From Fibrobacter succinogenes (lineage in GTDB: Bacteria > Fibrobacterota > Fibrobacteria > Fibrobacterales > Fibrobacteraceae): DNA of 64,000 nucleotides. This document shows, one piece after another, positions 45,581 to 54,726 of the stretch. Location of the stretch: positions 62,001-126,000 of the forward strand of contig CACWPM010000002.1 in assembly GCA_902762795.1 (NCBI GenBank), given 5' to 3'. Each line of letters starts with the position of its first letter. Within the stretch, counting starts at the first letter, position 1. Position numbers and translations under genes: made by a program. The notes beneath the pieces are model-generated. The model was not told where the DNA came from and did no database searches. It was given only the letters and a program-made list of their open reading frames with translations.

Positions 45581-45585
45581 TTTTT

Positions 45586-45861
45586 GTGTTCAAAGAAAAG
45601 GAACGTTTTCCCGGTACACTGTATCAAGAAGGATGCCTTGTCTCTCAACGCATACTAATCGAATACACAATTCCTTGCCTTGCCAAGGGAATAGACTTCA
45701 TTCTTTTATTGCACAACATTGTCTTTTGTCTGGAATTTAAGGTCGGCGAAACTCAATATCTGCAAAACGCTGAAGAACAGGTGAAGGATTACGCTCTTGA
45801 TTTGAAGAGCTATTTAGAATCGATTGATCTTCAGGTTATTCCGCCTTCCAAAAACCTGTAA
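45586..45861 (+). pseudogene. N-terminal fragment of a DUF2075-like protein
   Basis: The reading frame from a possible GTG at 45586 gives an N-terminal PD-(D/E)XK-like region seen in DUF2075 ATPase proteins: IEYTIPCLAKGIDFILLLHN, FCLEFKVGETQYL and EQVKDYALDLKSY. At LQVIPPS the family sequence stops and the remaining bases are the 3' end of the recombinase gene on the other strand. So the helicase part is missing and the gene was cut at about 45838. Confidence 0.6.
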
Positions 45862-46430
45862 AGTGTTCCGCGTGCGATGTGCAGACTTTTGGCGATGTTG
45901 CTTTTGGGCATGCCACGAGAAAGCATTTCACGAATCCACTTGCAGTTCTTTTCGCATTGCGGATTCGGTATAAGTGATTTCCCTTTCGGTCGCCCAAGGA
46001 TTACGCCTTCCGCCTTTTTGCGGGCGAGAGCTTCTTTGGTGCGCTGGCTTATGAGGTTTCGTTCGATTTCGGCGGAGAGTCCAAATGCAAACGCAAGAAC
46101 CTTACTTTGAATGTCGTCACCGAGACGATAGCCGTCTTTGATTGTCCATACGCGGCATTCCTTGTTCATGCAGATATTCAAAATTTCCATAATCATGAAC
46201 AAACTGCGTCCAAGGCGTGAAAGCTCTGCGCAAATAATCAAATCTCCCTTCCGAATTTTTTTCAGAAGGCGTCCGAGCCCGCGTTTAGTGTAATTCTTTG
46301 TACCGCTGATTGTTTCTTCAATCCAGTCGTTGATTCGCAAGTTCTGTTGTTGTGCAAACCGACTGATTTCGAAACGTTGGTTTTCAACCGTTTGCCTGTC
46401 GGTACTCACGCGTATATAGCCGTAAACCAT
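45831..46430 (-). CDS. Serine recombinase (resolvase/invertase family)
   Basis: 199 residues. VYGYIRVSTDRQTVENQ with catalytic Ser9; CAELSRLGRSLFMIMEIL has the active-site Arg pair; LAFAFGLSAEIERNLISQRT is the E-helix. The C-terminal HTH is SRGMPKSNIAKSLHIARGTL. Small resolvase/Hin-like length. Its 3' end lies on the junction with the truncated DUF2075 gene, so it likely entered as part of a mobile element. No terminal inverted repeats were seen. Confidence 0.92.
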   Translation of the reverse strand: MVYGYIRVSTDRQTVENQRFEISRFAQQQNLRINDWIEETISGTKNYTKRGLGRLLKKIRKGDLIICAELSRLGRSLFMIMEILNICMNKECRVWTIKDGYRLGDDIQSKVLAFAFGLSAEIERNLISQRTKEALARKKAEGVILGRPKGKSLIPNPQCEKNCKWIREMLSRGMPKSNIAKSLHIARGTLYRFLEGGIT

Positions 46431-46522
46431 TTTTTACGTTGTATTCCATTTTGATTCTCATATAGCTAACCAGCCTGTTGAGGCTTTATATTAATGATCT
46501 AATAATTGTTTGAGTCTTGTTT

Positions 46523-46840
46523 TTAATTACTGGCTTCTTCTAGCAAGACGATAATATTCCCTTCGTTGTAATCTTCGCCGAAGGCTTGCTGGTAGCACGA
46601 TTTCAGCGCTACTTCCGAGGTACAGCATTCCTTGAACAGAACCATGCCGCTGTCCTGGCATTCCATGTCGAGTTCGCCGTCGATATCGATGCATTCCGGC
46701 CTGAAAGTGGACCATAGACAATAATCGACAAATTCCCTTTGGATGTCTTCTTGCTGCAGATTGTCGCCCGTGCCCGCCTGGATTTTCAGGAAGGCTTGTT
46801 TGCTCTTGATCCACGAAAGTGATGCGTTGAACATGTTCAT
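46523..46840 (-). CDS. Hypothetical protein, acidic, Cys-rich
   Basis: 105 residues from ATG 46840, with AGGGA a few bases upstream; an ATG 45 bases further up has no ribosome site. Acidic, with five Cys (YCLWS, PECID, MECQD, KECCTSE, KSCYQQ). No signal peptide or membrane span. No family recognised. Lies between the recombinase and the thioredoxin gene; may be the last gene of the island. Confidence 0.6.
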   Translation of the reverse strand: MNMFNASLSWIKSKQAFLKIQAGTGDNLQQEDIQREFVDYCLWSTFRPECIDIDGELDMECQDSGMVLFKECCTSEVALKSCYQQAFGEDYNEGNIIVLLEEASN

Positions 46841-47049
46841 CTTTTCCCTGTAGATGAATTTAGATTCTTTGCATTTGAGATGCAATGGCTGTGAGTTACG
46901 GGACGTGTTGCGATGAGTTTGTGTTTTAGCGCTGTGGTTTAATGCTTGTTCGCTGCGAAAGGAGTGTTTTACCGATATTGCCCAGTGGAAAAATCCAGAC
47001 GCAATGTCGTCCTTTTTTGTATCTTGTCAATAAAACTAAGGAAACGAAA

Positions 47050-47868
47050 ATGAACGGCTTAAGAAAAAATTGGGCAAAGAAGGTCGCTGCTTTTGTTGTG
47101 TCTGCGGTTCTCTTGGCGGGGGCGTCTAGTAGAGTTTTTGCGAAGGGGGCTCCGTCTGCTGACGAAGATATTAAAATCGTTAAAATCAACGATGACAATT
47201 TCGAAAAAGAAATTCTGCAATCCAAGAAACCTGTGATTCTGGAAATCTCTTCGACGAGCTGCCCTCCGTGCCTTGTCATGATTCCGACGCTTATCGGTAT
47301 TGCGAAAAATTACAGCGATATCAAGATTGCGTCAGTCGGGATTGACGAGCCGAATATCGAGAAAATCAAGAACACACTCCCGATTCAGGCGTTTCCGACG
47401 TTCTTTTTCATCAAGGACGGTCGCGTTATCAACCAGCGCGTGGGCGTTATCAAGGAGCCGGAACTTCTGAGCGCGTTGGATTACACGCCGAAGCCGAACG
47501 TAGCGCAGAAGGCGAAACCCAAAGCGAAAAAGAAGAATGCACACAAGAATCTTGTCTGCAAGGTGGATGGCCAGTTCCATGGTCTCAAGAATCTTGTGAC
47601 GATTTCGTTTGTGTTTGGCGATTCAGAAATTGAAAATGTCGATATTGTGACGGACGTGTTTGTTCCGCCTGATCAATTTGATCAGCGTGAACAGATGATG
47701 GAGCATATTCGTGCGAGCGGCAAGGGCGAGGTGACTCCAACGATGGCGGGTTTCCAGATGCATATCGACAACGATTGCCGATTCATGAAGGCGATGGACA
47801 TGAAACGCACTTCAACTTACGGCGAAATGCGAGCCGGGCTTGAGTTGCAGGGATTTACTTGCAAATAG
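47050..47868 (+). CDS. Secreted thioredoxin-domain protein
   Basis: 272 residues from ATG 47050 (AAGGAA upstream). Signal peptide up to about residue 31 (VSAVLLAGASSRVFA). The thioredoxin fold has ISSTSCPPCLVMIP (Cys71, Cys74) and cis-Pro in QAFPTFFFIKDG. A Lys-rich linker (KAKPKAKKKNAH) leads to a second domain of about 100 residues with Cys near both ends (NLVCKVDG, GFTCK), unknown to me. A periplasmic disulfide oxidoreductase. Ends 14 bases inside the convergent LMW-PTP gene. Confidence 0.85.
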   Translation: MNGLRKNWAKKVAAFVVSAVLLAGASSRVFAKGAPSADEDIKIVKINDDNFEKEILQSKKPVILEISSTSCPPCLVMIPTLIGIAKNYSDIKIASVGIDEPNIEKIKNTLPIQAFPTFFFIKDGRVINQRVGVIKEPELLSALDYTPKPNVAQKAKPKAKKKNAHKNLVCKVDGQFHGLKNLVTISFVFGDSEIENVDIVTDVFVPPDQFDQREQMMEHIRASGKGEVTPTMAGFQMHIDNDCRFMKAMDMKRTSTYGEMRAGLELQGFTCK

Positions 47869-48391
47869 CTTTGAGCATTGCCGAGCAGCCTTCGTTGACG
47901 TCTTGCCAGGTAGCTTCGAAATCGCCTGTGTACCAGGGGTCGGCGACATCTCGGTTTTTGCCCGCCCAATCCATGAGGAGTGAAACCTTACCGACTCGGG
48001 AGCCGCGCGCGTCTTGATACAGTGCGGATTCTCGAGCATCTTGGTACTGCGCAAGTTCTTGCTCGTAAATATCGCGGGGCAAAATCCAACGGAGATTTCG
48101 CAGGTTGTTCTGGTCCATGAGCACGATGTAATCGTAATGGTTGTAGTCTGCGATGGTCATCTGTCTAGCCGTTTTTCCGCTACAGTCAATCCCGTGACTG
48201 GCGAGCATGCGTCTTGCGGGCGGGTACACGGGGTTCCCGATTTCTTCGGTGCTTGTCGCTGCGGATGCGATTTCGAAGTCTGCGGCTTGCAGGTTTGAAT
48301 CTCGCAAATCCTGTACCTTTTTTTTCATGACAAATTCTGCCATGGGACTGCGGCAAATGTTGCCGTGGCATACGAACAAAATTTTTATCAT
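47855..48391 (-). CDS. Low-molecular-weight protein-tyrosine phosphatase
   Basis: 178 residues. VCHGNICRSPMAEF is the CX5R P-loop (Cys8, Arg14). The general-acid Asp is in RDVADPWYTGDF. Homologues dephosphorylate BY-kinases (Wzb with Wzc). The BY-kinase of this window is 39 kb away, so the link is possible but not shown by context. Overlaps the thioredoxin gene tail to tail by 14 bases. Confidence 0.92.
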   Translation of the reverse strand: MIKILFVCHGNICRSPMAEFVMKKKVQDLRDSNLQAADFEIASAATSTEEIGNPVYPPARRMLASHGIDCSGKTARQMTIADYNHYDYIVLMDQNNLRNLRWILPRDIYEQELAQYQDARESALYQDARGSRVGKVSLLMDWAGKNRDVADPWYTGDFEATWQDVNEGCSAMLKAICK

Positions 48392-48468
48392 ATTTTTTTG
48401 AGTTTTGATGAACCGAAATATAGAAAACGGATGTACCGAATTTTAAAGAAGGGCGTTTGTGGGGCTGA

Positions 48469-48493
48469 GAGAATCAACGAGCTATTGATTCTC
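48469..48493. promoter_or_regulatory. Perfect dyad between LMW-PTP and Nudix genes
   Basis: GAGAATCAA (48469-48477) / TTGATTCTC (48485-48493) with a 7-bp loop in the divergent intergenic space. No T-run follows, so an operator is more likely than a terminator. Confidence 0.45.
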
Positions 48494-48539
48494 CTGTCGG
48501 AAAATTTTATGGGTTTGCGTTTTTTCTAAATTTTACAAT

Positions 48540-48935
48540 ATGAAAACGATTGAAGTTGTCGCGGGTGTTATCACGGATGGCGGGCGCATCTTTGCCACGC
48601 AGCGTGGGTACGGCGATCAGAAAGATGGCTGGGAATTTCCGGGCGGCAAGATGGAACCGGGTGAAACTCCGGAGCGGGCGCTTGTTCGTGAACTTCAGGA
48701 AGAGCTTGATGTTGATGTGAATGTTGGCGAAAAGATTTGCACGGTGGAATACGATTATCCAAAATTTCACCTGACGATGCATTGCTTTTATTGCTCGCTC
48801 GCCGCAGGCTGCACGCCGAAACTCTTGGAGCACGAAGACGCCAAATGGCTTGACCGCGAAAACCTAAACACCGTCAACTGGCTCCCTGCCGATATCGAAG
48901 TCGTGAAACACCTTTCTTATAGTTTCGGTGGTTAA
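48540..48935 (+). CDS. Nudix hydrolase, MutT/NudG-like
   Basis: 131 residues. Nudix box GGKMEPGETPERALVRELQE followed by ELDV. The short length and start KTIEVVAGVITDGGRIFATQ match MutT/CTP-pyrophosphohydrolase-type proteins. It would cleanse oxidised nucleotides such as 8-oxo-dGTP. Divergent from the LMW-PTP gene. Confidence 0.92.
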   Translation: MKTIEVVAGVITDGGRIFATQRGYGDQKDGWEFPGGKMEPGETPERALVRELQEELDVDVNVGEKICTVEYDYPKFHLTMHCFYCSLAAGCTPKLLEHEDAKWLDRENLNTVNWLPADIEVVKHLSYSFGG

Positions 48936-49011
48936 ATAAAGGTCGGTCGGATTACAATGTCATGTCGGCTGGATTGTTGCGTCGTGGCGGACTTGATCCG
49001 CCATCTTGTCT

Positions 49012-49938
49012 CTAGCGTTCTTTAATAAGATTTCGCGCGAGTTCGGTCCCTTCGATGAGTTCGCTTAAGAATTCGCAGTAGGGCGTTGCAATTCCGTGCG
49101 CTTTCCCGAGCTTGCTAATGGTCCCGCAAAAATAGGCGTTCTCCGTTTTGCGCCCTGCTTCGATGTCTTGCAACATGGAGCATTTGCCGAGCGGCGTGTA
49201 GTTGCACGTGAGGCGCAAGTTTTCTTCAAGGTCTTGTTTTGTGAGCGCAAATCCTTCGGCGTTCGCCACTTGAATAACTTCGTTCCCGATTTTACGCACA
49301 AGCGATTGCATTACTGGAAAGTTGAAACCTGCAAATGTCGAACGGCAAATGGCTCCGATCGAATTGAACACGGTGTTCATCAAGAGTTTTTTCCACATTT
49401 CCAAACGGATGTTTTCTGGAATCTTGTGTACGATGTGCGCTTCTTCAAAAAGCTGGTGGATTGCTTCAACGCGTTCGGAATGGCGGTTGTCTTTCTCGCC
49501 AAAGAGGATGATGCCTCGGCCTGCGCAGTCGATGATTCCGTGCTTGTTGATGGACTGCAAATTGACGATGAATCCGTACAACGTCTTTTCAGCACCGTAA
49601 ACACGCTCGATTTCTGTTTCGGAATGCACGCCGTTCAAGAGTGAAAGCAAAGCCGTGTTCGGACCGACCGCATTTTTCGCTTCTTCGAGCGCTTCGTTGA
49701 ATTGCAAATTCTTGGTTGCAAAAATCACGAGGTCAACGACAGGGACTTCGTCCGGCGTGACGAAGTTGAAGTCCGCCATTTTCCCGTTGATGACGATTCC
49801 GCTTGCTTGGTAATGCGCCTTGCGTTCGGCGTCCATCACGCAATAAAGTTTGTTTCCGAGAACGCTCAAGAGCTGTTCTGCCACAACGGCACCGACTGCC
49901 CCGAGCCCCACAACTGCAACTGTTTTGATTTGATTCAT
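49012..49938 (-). CDS. panE: 2-dehydropantoate 2-reductase (ketopantoate reductase) family
   Basis: 308 residues from ATG 49938 (MNQIKTVAVVGLGAVGAVVA); an upstream start adds 22 residues before the NADP loop. GLGAVG binds NADPH, LVIFATKNLQF and LLSLLNGVHSE are family blocks, and KLLMNTVFNSIGAICR has the conserved Lys and Asn. The reaction would be ketopantoate to pantoate for CoA. Paralogues of the family act on other 2-keto acids, so the symbol is likely but not certain. Confidence 0.8.
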   Translation of the reverse strand: MNQIKTVAVVGLGAVGAVVAEQLLSVLGNKLYCVMDAERKAHYQASGIVINGKMADFNFVTPDEVPVVDLVIFATKNLQFNEALEEAKNAVGPNTALLSLLNGVHSETEIERVYGAEKTLYGFIVNLQSINKHGIIDCAGRGIILFGEKDNRHSERVEAIHQLFEEAHIVHKIPENIRLEMWKKLLMNTVFNSIGAICRSTFAGFNFPVMQSLVRKIGNEVIQVANAEGFALTKQDLEENLRLTCNYTPLGKCSMLQDIEAGRKTENAYFCGTISKLGKAHGIATPYCEFLSELIEGTELARNLIKER

Positions 49939-50122
49939 AGGACGAAATATATCAAATTCTAGAGTGTTTGATGGTGAGGAAGGTGCATGCGCGGTGATTG
50001 GCATGACGGGCTTGAATGTGGGCGGCTAGTGACAAACAGATATGTTTTTACTCGGCTACGGTGGTAAACGGAGCTTGCAAAATTTTTTTACAGTTTGCGA
50101 ATAGCCGATTTATATTTATGGT

Positions 50123-52207
50123 ATGAAACATTTGAAATTTGCGATTCTCGGGTGCGGTCACATAGCGACAAAAATGGCTGCCGCTGTTAAAACTTTGGAA
50201 AATCAGGGGATGGGCGTGGAATGCTACGCTGTTGCATCCCGCAATTTGGAAAAGGCCGATGCTTTTGCGAAAGAGTATGGCTTTAAAAAAGCGTATGAGA
50301 GTTACGAGGCTTTGGCGGCAGATGATTCTGTTGATTTAATTTATATAGCAACGCCGCATTCTCACCATCATGAATTTGCGAAACTTTGTATTGAACATGG
50401 TCGAAATGTCCTCGTTGAAAAGGCATTTACGGCAAATGCAAAGCTTGCGGCAGAAGTGATTTCGCTTGCGCATGATAAGGGCGTTTTCTTGTGCGAGGCG
50501 ATGTGGACTCGGTTTTTGCCAGCGCTGAAAACGCTTCGTGGCTGGATTTGCAATGGTCGCATCGGGGTTGTCGAAACGGTTGAAGCAGGTTTTTCGATGC
50601 CCTTGAGCCATGTGGAACGTTTACGGGAGCCGGCGCTTGCTGGTGGAGCGCTTTTGGATCTTGGTATTTACAGCCTTACGTTTGCGGATTTGTTCCTTGG
50701 CGAGCGTATCGATGCAGATGGACAAGTTGTCCGTAACGAAATTACGTCCATGGATTGCGAGTGTGTCAAGTTCAAGACCGGCGTGGATGCCACCGATTGG
50801 ATGAATGTCACGTATGAAAACGGTCAAAAGGCTTACCTCAAGACTTCGATGGTTTCGCCAACGCATAACGAGGGCGTGATTTACGGAACGGCAGGGCAGA
50901 TCCGTGTGCAGAATTTGAATGACATGGTTAAGTTGCAATTGCTTGATGATGCGGGAAATGTCATTGAAACGGTTGAACCGCCGCGCCTTTGCAACTGTTA
51001 CGAATATGAAGTCCTCGCGTGCAAGGAAGCGATTGAAAATCCCGCACAGTTCCGGCGCGAAATTTGCGACGGCCCGGTTGACAATGATTTGACTTTCCGC
51101 GACTTTTCGAGTTCTCGCACGCTCTTGAATGGTGCGATGGCTAGCGGTGCGCTCTCGAAACAAATTATCTGGGAACGCCCGGAAATGACGCACGCGAAGA
51201 CTATGGAATTCATGACGCTCATGGACAAAATCCGCGAGCAGTTTGGCGTGAGCTATACGTTCGAAATTTCTCCGGGTGAAACTTGGAACCGCAACGGTGA
51301 CAAGTCTATTTTACAAGTCTTTGATATTGAAACTGGCGAAGCGAAAGTCCTCAAGGAATTCGACGGTGTTATCGAAGCTCCGAACTGGAGTGCGGATGGA
51401 ACGTTTATTACGTACAACAGCGATGGACGTATTTTCAAATACATGCTTGCGACAGGCGAGGTGACACTTGTTGAAAGTTACTTTGTCGATAACTGCAACA
51501 ACGACCATGTTCTCGACCCGGATGGCAGCGGCATTTACGTGAGCCACCACACGAAAGAAGACGGGCTTTCACGCATTTACAAAATTTATTTTGACGGTCG
51601 CTTGCCTCGACTCGTGACGCCTCTTGCACCAAGCTATTTGCATGGCATCACGCCGGACGGAAAAACTCTCGCGTATTGCGCCGAGCGCAATGGTGCGTAT
51701 GACATTTATACTATTCCGGCTGCGGGTGGAAATGAAACTCGCCTCACGACTGCATTTGGCTTGAATGATGGTCCCGAATTCGATTGCAACGGCGAATACA
51801 TCTGGTTTAATTCCGAACGCTCGGGGCGCATGCAGGCGTTCTGCATGAGGGCCGATGGATCCTGCCAGACGCAGATGACGCACGATTTGCATTGGAATAC
51901 TTGGTTCCCGCATATTTCGCCGGATCGCGAAAAGGTTGTAATGATTGCGTACGCGGAAACGGATGTACGCCCGGGTGAGCATGTTCCGAATAAAAACGTA
52001 GAGCTCCGCCTGATGCGTCGCTCAGCCCCTGCAGACCTGAATTGCGCGCTTCTTGCCGGAGGCTCTTGTGAAAAATCGCTTGATTCTTGGACTACTCCTC
52101 AAACAATCCTTAAACTTTTGGGCGGACAAGGAACGATTAACGTGAATTCCTGGGCTCCCGATAGCAGACATTTCGCTTTTGTCAGCTACATTCACAGCAA
52201 TGAATAA
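50123..52207 (+). CDS. Gfo/Idh/MocA oxidoreductase fused to a TolB-like beta-propeller
   Basis: 694 residues in two parts. Residues 1-330 are an NAD(P)-dependent oxidoreductase: FAILGCGHIATKMAAAV, then DLIYIATPHSHHHEFAKLC, EKAFTANAKLA and CEAMWTRFLPAL, then GGALLDLGIYSL. Residues about 360-690 are a propeller of PD40/WD40-like blades: APNWSADGTFITYNSDG, HVLDPDGSGIYVSH, GITPDGKTLAYCAERNG, GPEFDCNGEYIWFNSERSG and WAPDSRHFAFVSYIH. No signal peptide, so cytosolic. I see no stop or frameshift at the joint (about 345-360). Not a fusion I know as a standard one. Confidence 0.88.
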   Translation: MKHLKFAILGCGHIATKMAAAVKTLENQGMGVECYAVASRNLEKADAFAKEYGFKKAYESYEALAADDSVDLIYIATPHSHHHEFAKLCIEHGRNVLVEKAFTANAKLAAEVISLAHDKGVFLCEAMWTRFLPALKTLRGWICNGRIGVVETVEAGFSMPLSHVERLREPALAGGALLDLGIYSLTFADLFLGERIDADGQVVRNEITSMDCECVKFKTGVDATDWMNVTYENGQKAYLKTSMVSPTHNEGVIYGTAGQIRVQNLNDMVKLQLLDDAGNVIETVEPPRLCNCYEYEVLACKEAIENPAQFRREICDGPVDNDLTFRDFSSSRTLLNGAMASGALSKQIIWERPEMTHAKTMEFMTLMDKIREQFGVSYTFEISPGETWNRNGDKSILQVFDIETGEAKVLKEFDGVIEAPNWSADGTFITYNSDGRIFKYMLATGEVTLVESYFVDNCNNDHVLDPDGSGIYVSHHTKEDGLSRIYKIYFDGRLPRLVTPLAPSYLHGITPDGKTLAYCAERNGAYDIYTIPAAGGNETRLTTAFGLNDGPEFDCNGEYIWFNSERSGRMQAFCMRADGSCQTQMTHDLHWNTWFPHISPDREKVVMIAYAETDVRPGEHVPNKNVELRLMRRSAPADLNCALLAGGSCEKSLDSWTTPQTILKLLGGQGTINVNSWAPDSRHFAFVSYIHSNE

Positions 52208-52276
52208 TCTATCTAATAACAAACTAGAAAACACCTTTATCATTGCTGTAATGTTTTGGTACAAACGGTAACGAAA

Positions 52277-52310
52277 AGCCCCTCGAGAAATTTCGCGAGG
52301 GACTTTTGTT
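52277..52310. terminator. Bidirectional terminator
   Basis: AAGCCCCTCG ... CGCGAGGGACTTTT with an internal GAAA/TTTC pairing, between the convergent oxidoreductase-propeller and FISUMP genes. A- and T-rich on both sides. Confidence 0.75.
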
Positions 52311-52335
52311 TTCTCTAGGTTCTATCAACTATGTA

Positions 52336-53091
52336 TCACGCATTCTTCACGCAGCGTATGGATAGGGCGTCGGATCTGTACACGCCTTCAATGTCAACGG
52401 AATTGTTGGTGAGGCTTACGCGGAATGCATTTGATTTGCCGTATTCATCCTTGCTCCAGAAGCGGGCGCGCCTGCCGAAGTGGCAGAATGCGCCATTGTC
52501 GAAACGGTAGCCGGCGGGCAGCGCAAAAAATCCGAAGGAATCTTCGCCTGGATTGAACCAGAAACATTTGCTTCGGAGTTCACGTCCGTCAGTTTTTGCG
52601 TCTAAATTGCTAAGTAACGTTTCCCATTCCTTTCGGCTTGGGATGTGCCAACCTTCCGGGGCGATGCCTTGATAGCTTTTTTCCTTGATTTTGTTGTGCA
52701 ACTCGATATCTTTTGCTGTAGATTGTTCACTGTATTCCGTGGGAATGTTAAGTGCAGAAGTCCATGTGTAAAGACGCCCGAATTTTTTTGTGTTCGCTTC
52801 GTCATTCTTTGGTGCAAAACTGCCTTCTGCGTTATAGCGAAGGTTTTCGACCATCCAGACTTGATTGCCTATTTGAACAGTGTGATAAATCTCTCCATCG
52901 CGCGCATCCGTAAAAGTTCCGTAATTGAATTTATTCTTGTTTTGGACGAGGCAATCTTCGTGTGGCGTTTTATTTTGTGCTTCAGGGGCTTCGTGTGCGC
53001 TAGTCTTGGAGACATGTTTGCCCAAGAAGTATCCCGAAATGCCTACGACAGCTATGGCGATGATGACAAAAAGAATGAATGAAATGTGCAT
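52336..53091 (-). CDS. FISUMP-domain protein, membrane-anchored
   Basis: 251 residues. One N-terminal span (FILFVIIAIAVVGISGYFLG), then a linker and the Fibrobacter succinogenes major paralogous domain: DARDGEIYHTVQIGNQVWMV, ENLRYNAEGSF, GRLYTWTSAL, CPEGWHIPS-like IAPEGWHIPSRKEWETLLSN, FGFFALPAGYRF and RCVKNA at the end. The family is expanded in Fibrobacter; the role is unknown, with possible carbohydrate or surface binding. This is the strongest taxonomic marker in the window. Confidence 0.93.
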   Translation of the reverse strand: MHISFILFVIIAIAVVGISGYFLGKHVSKTSAHEAPEAQNKTPHEDCLVQNKNKFNYGTFTDARDGEIYHTVQIGNQVWMVENLRYNAEGSFAPKNDEANTKKFGRLYTWTSALNIPTEYSEQSTAKDIELHNKIKEKSYQGIAPEGWHIPSRKEWETLLSNLDAKTDGRELRSKCFWFNPGEDSFGFFALPAGYRFDNGAFCHFGRRARFWSKDEYGKSNAFRVSLTNNSVDIEGVYRSDALSIRCVKNA

Positions 53092-53321
53092 ATGTCCTCC
53101 TTCTTTTACTTCGTCTGTAAAAAGATTGCTTCAAGGGAAGTCTGCAATATGGCTTCCCCTATAATAATTTAGTCTGTCTCGAATAATGTATATTAAAATT
53201 AGGAAAAAACCAAATTTTTTTTGATTGGGTTTCAACAAAAATCTAGTGGATGAAAAAAATGTAAATGCATCGAAAAATGTAAACGAACGGAAAAAGTTTG
53301 AGAATAGAATGCCCAAAAGCC

Positions 53322-54608
53322 CTATCCTCTTGTTTCTGCAATTCGTTTGATGATGCGTACAACAGTTTCCATGCCCTCTACAGTCACGTGCTCGAATGGA
53401 CCGTGGTAGCCATAGCCGCCAGTGCCGAGGTTCGGGCAGGGGAGCCCCATAAAGCTGAGCTTTGCTCCGTCGGTTCCTCCGCGGACAGGGTCGCTTACGG
53501 CGGAGACTCCGACCGATTCGATGGCGGTGCGTGCGCGCATGAGAACATCGGGCGTTTTTTCGATGATTTGCAGCATGTTGCTGTAAGAATGCTTGAGTTG
53601 CAGTTCGACAACGGTGCCGCCGGCGCGGTTATCCTTGACGCTTGCAAAGGGCGTGCCGCCGAATTGCTCGTTGTATTTTTCGGCGATTTCTTTCAAGAAT
53701 TTTTGTCGATCTTCGAATCGCGTTTGGTCATGGTCGCGGATGATGTAGTGTAATGTCGCTTCGCTTACGTCGCCTTGAATTTCGGTCAGATGGTAAAATC
53801 CTTCTCGACCTTCAGTTGTGGCGGGCGTCTCGTTTTCGGGGAGGGCCATTGCAATTTCTGCGGCCATGAGGCTTGCGTTTTTCATGATGCCCTTGGCTTC
53901 GCCGGGGTGCACTCCCTTGCCGTGGATTTTGAAGGTGGCGCTTGCCGCGTTGAAATTTTCGTAAGCGATATCGCCTTCGTAGCCTCCGTCGACGGTGTAT
54001 GCGTATTTTGCCTTGAAGTAGCTCAAGTCAAGACGGTCTGCGCCTCGTCCGATTTCTTCGTCCGGTGTAAAGCAGACCCAGATGTCTCCATGCCCCGAGA
54101 GGTTCTCGTAGCCTCGGCTTTCGGCGTGGCGGTCGGCTTCGGCGAGTTCTTCCATGGCGGTCATGATTTCTGCAATGCCGGCTTTGTCGTCTGCACCGAG
54201 AAGCGTGGTGCCGTCGGTCGTGATGAGCGTACGGCCCTTGAGCCATTTTAGCGTAGGGAAGTCATCGACTTTCAGCATTGCGCCTGTGCCTTTGAGCAAC
54301 ACGTCGTTTCCGTCGTAATCTTCGATGATTTGCGGTTTCGGATCTTCTCCCGAAAAGTCCGGCGAAGTGTCCATGTGACTGATGAAGCCGATCGGTGTAT
54401 CGTTTTCACGCCCTGCAGTTGCGGGCAGAAGCCCATAGACATAACCGTTTTCGTCTATTTTTACTTGCGAAAGTCCGATACTTTCCAATTCCTTGACCAA
54501 AAAATTTCCGAGTTCAAGCTGCTGCTTTGTGCTGGGACAACTTTCGCTAGATTCGTCAGAGGTGGTGGTGAAACTGACGTACTTTAAAAAACGTTCTTGA
54601 ACATTCAT
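53322..54608 (-). CDS. pepT: Peptidase T (tripeptide aminopeptidase)
   Basis: 428 residues. M20B metallopeptidase: FISHMDTSPDFSG (metal His/Asp), LLGADDKAGIAEIM (bridging Asp), CFTPDEEIGRGAD (catalytic Glu), TVDGGYEGDIAYEN, and the C-terminal PVRGGTDGAKLSFMGLPCPN with YGYHGPFEHV (metal His). Cleaves the N-terminal residue from tripeptides in the cytosol with two Zn ions. Full length; the ATG at 54608 begins MNVQERFLKYVSFTTTSDE. Confidence 0.95.
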   Translation of the reverse strand: MNVQERFLKYVSFTTTSDESSESCPSTKQQLELGNFLVKELESIGLSQVKIDENGYVYGLLPATAGRENDTPIGFISHMDTSPDFSGEDPKPQIIEDYDGNDVLLKGTGAMLKVDDFPTLKWLKGRTLITTDGTTLLGADDKAGIAEIMTAMEELAEADRHAESRGYENLSGHGDIWVCFTPDEEIGRGADRLDLSYFKAKYAYTVDGGYEGDIAYENFNAASATFKIHGKGVHPGEAKGIMKNASLMAAEIAMALPENETPATTEGREGFYHLTEIQGDVSEATLHYIIRDHDQTRFEDRQKFLKEIAEKYNEQFGGTPFASVKDNRAGGTVVELQLKHSYSNMLQIIEKTPDVLMRARTAIESVGVSAVSDPVRGGTDGAKLSFMGLPCPNLGTGGYGYHGPFEHVTVEGMETVVRIIKRIAETRG

Positions 54609-54726
54609 AATTTACCTGCCCCTCAAAAATTAAAAAGAATAAAATTATTGATCCCCTTTACACTTATATAATTTATCTTTTTTTTGATGATAGCGGACGT
54701 TCTTGGCGCTATGGAAAGGAGAAAAA

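Noticed and set aside
45442..45585. Coding start of the DUF2075-like fragment within the AlbA_2 gene end
   Set aside because: This stretch holds two terminator-like hairpins and no family sequence, so the fragment must begin after it.
48986..49002. Terminator GGCGGA-CTTGA-TCCGCC between Nudix and PanE genes
   Set aside because: The stem is only six bp and no T-run follows on either strand; it looks more like a common intergenic repeat.
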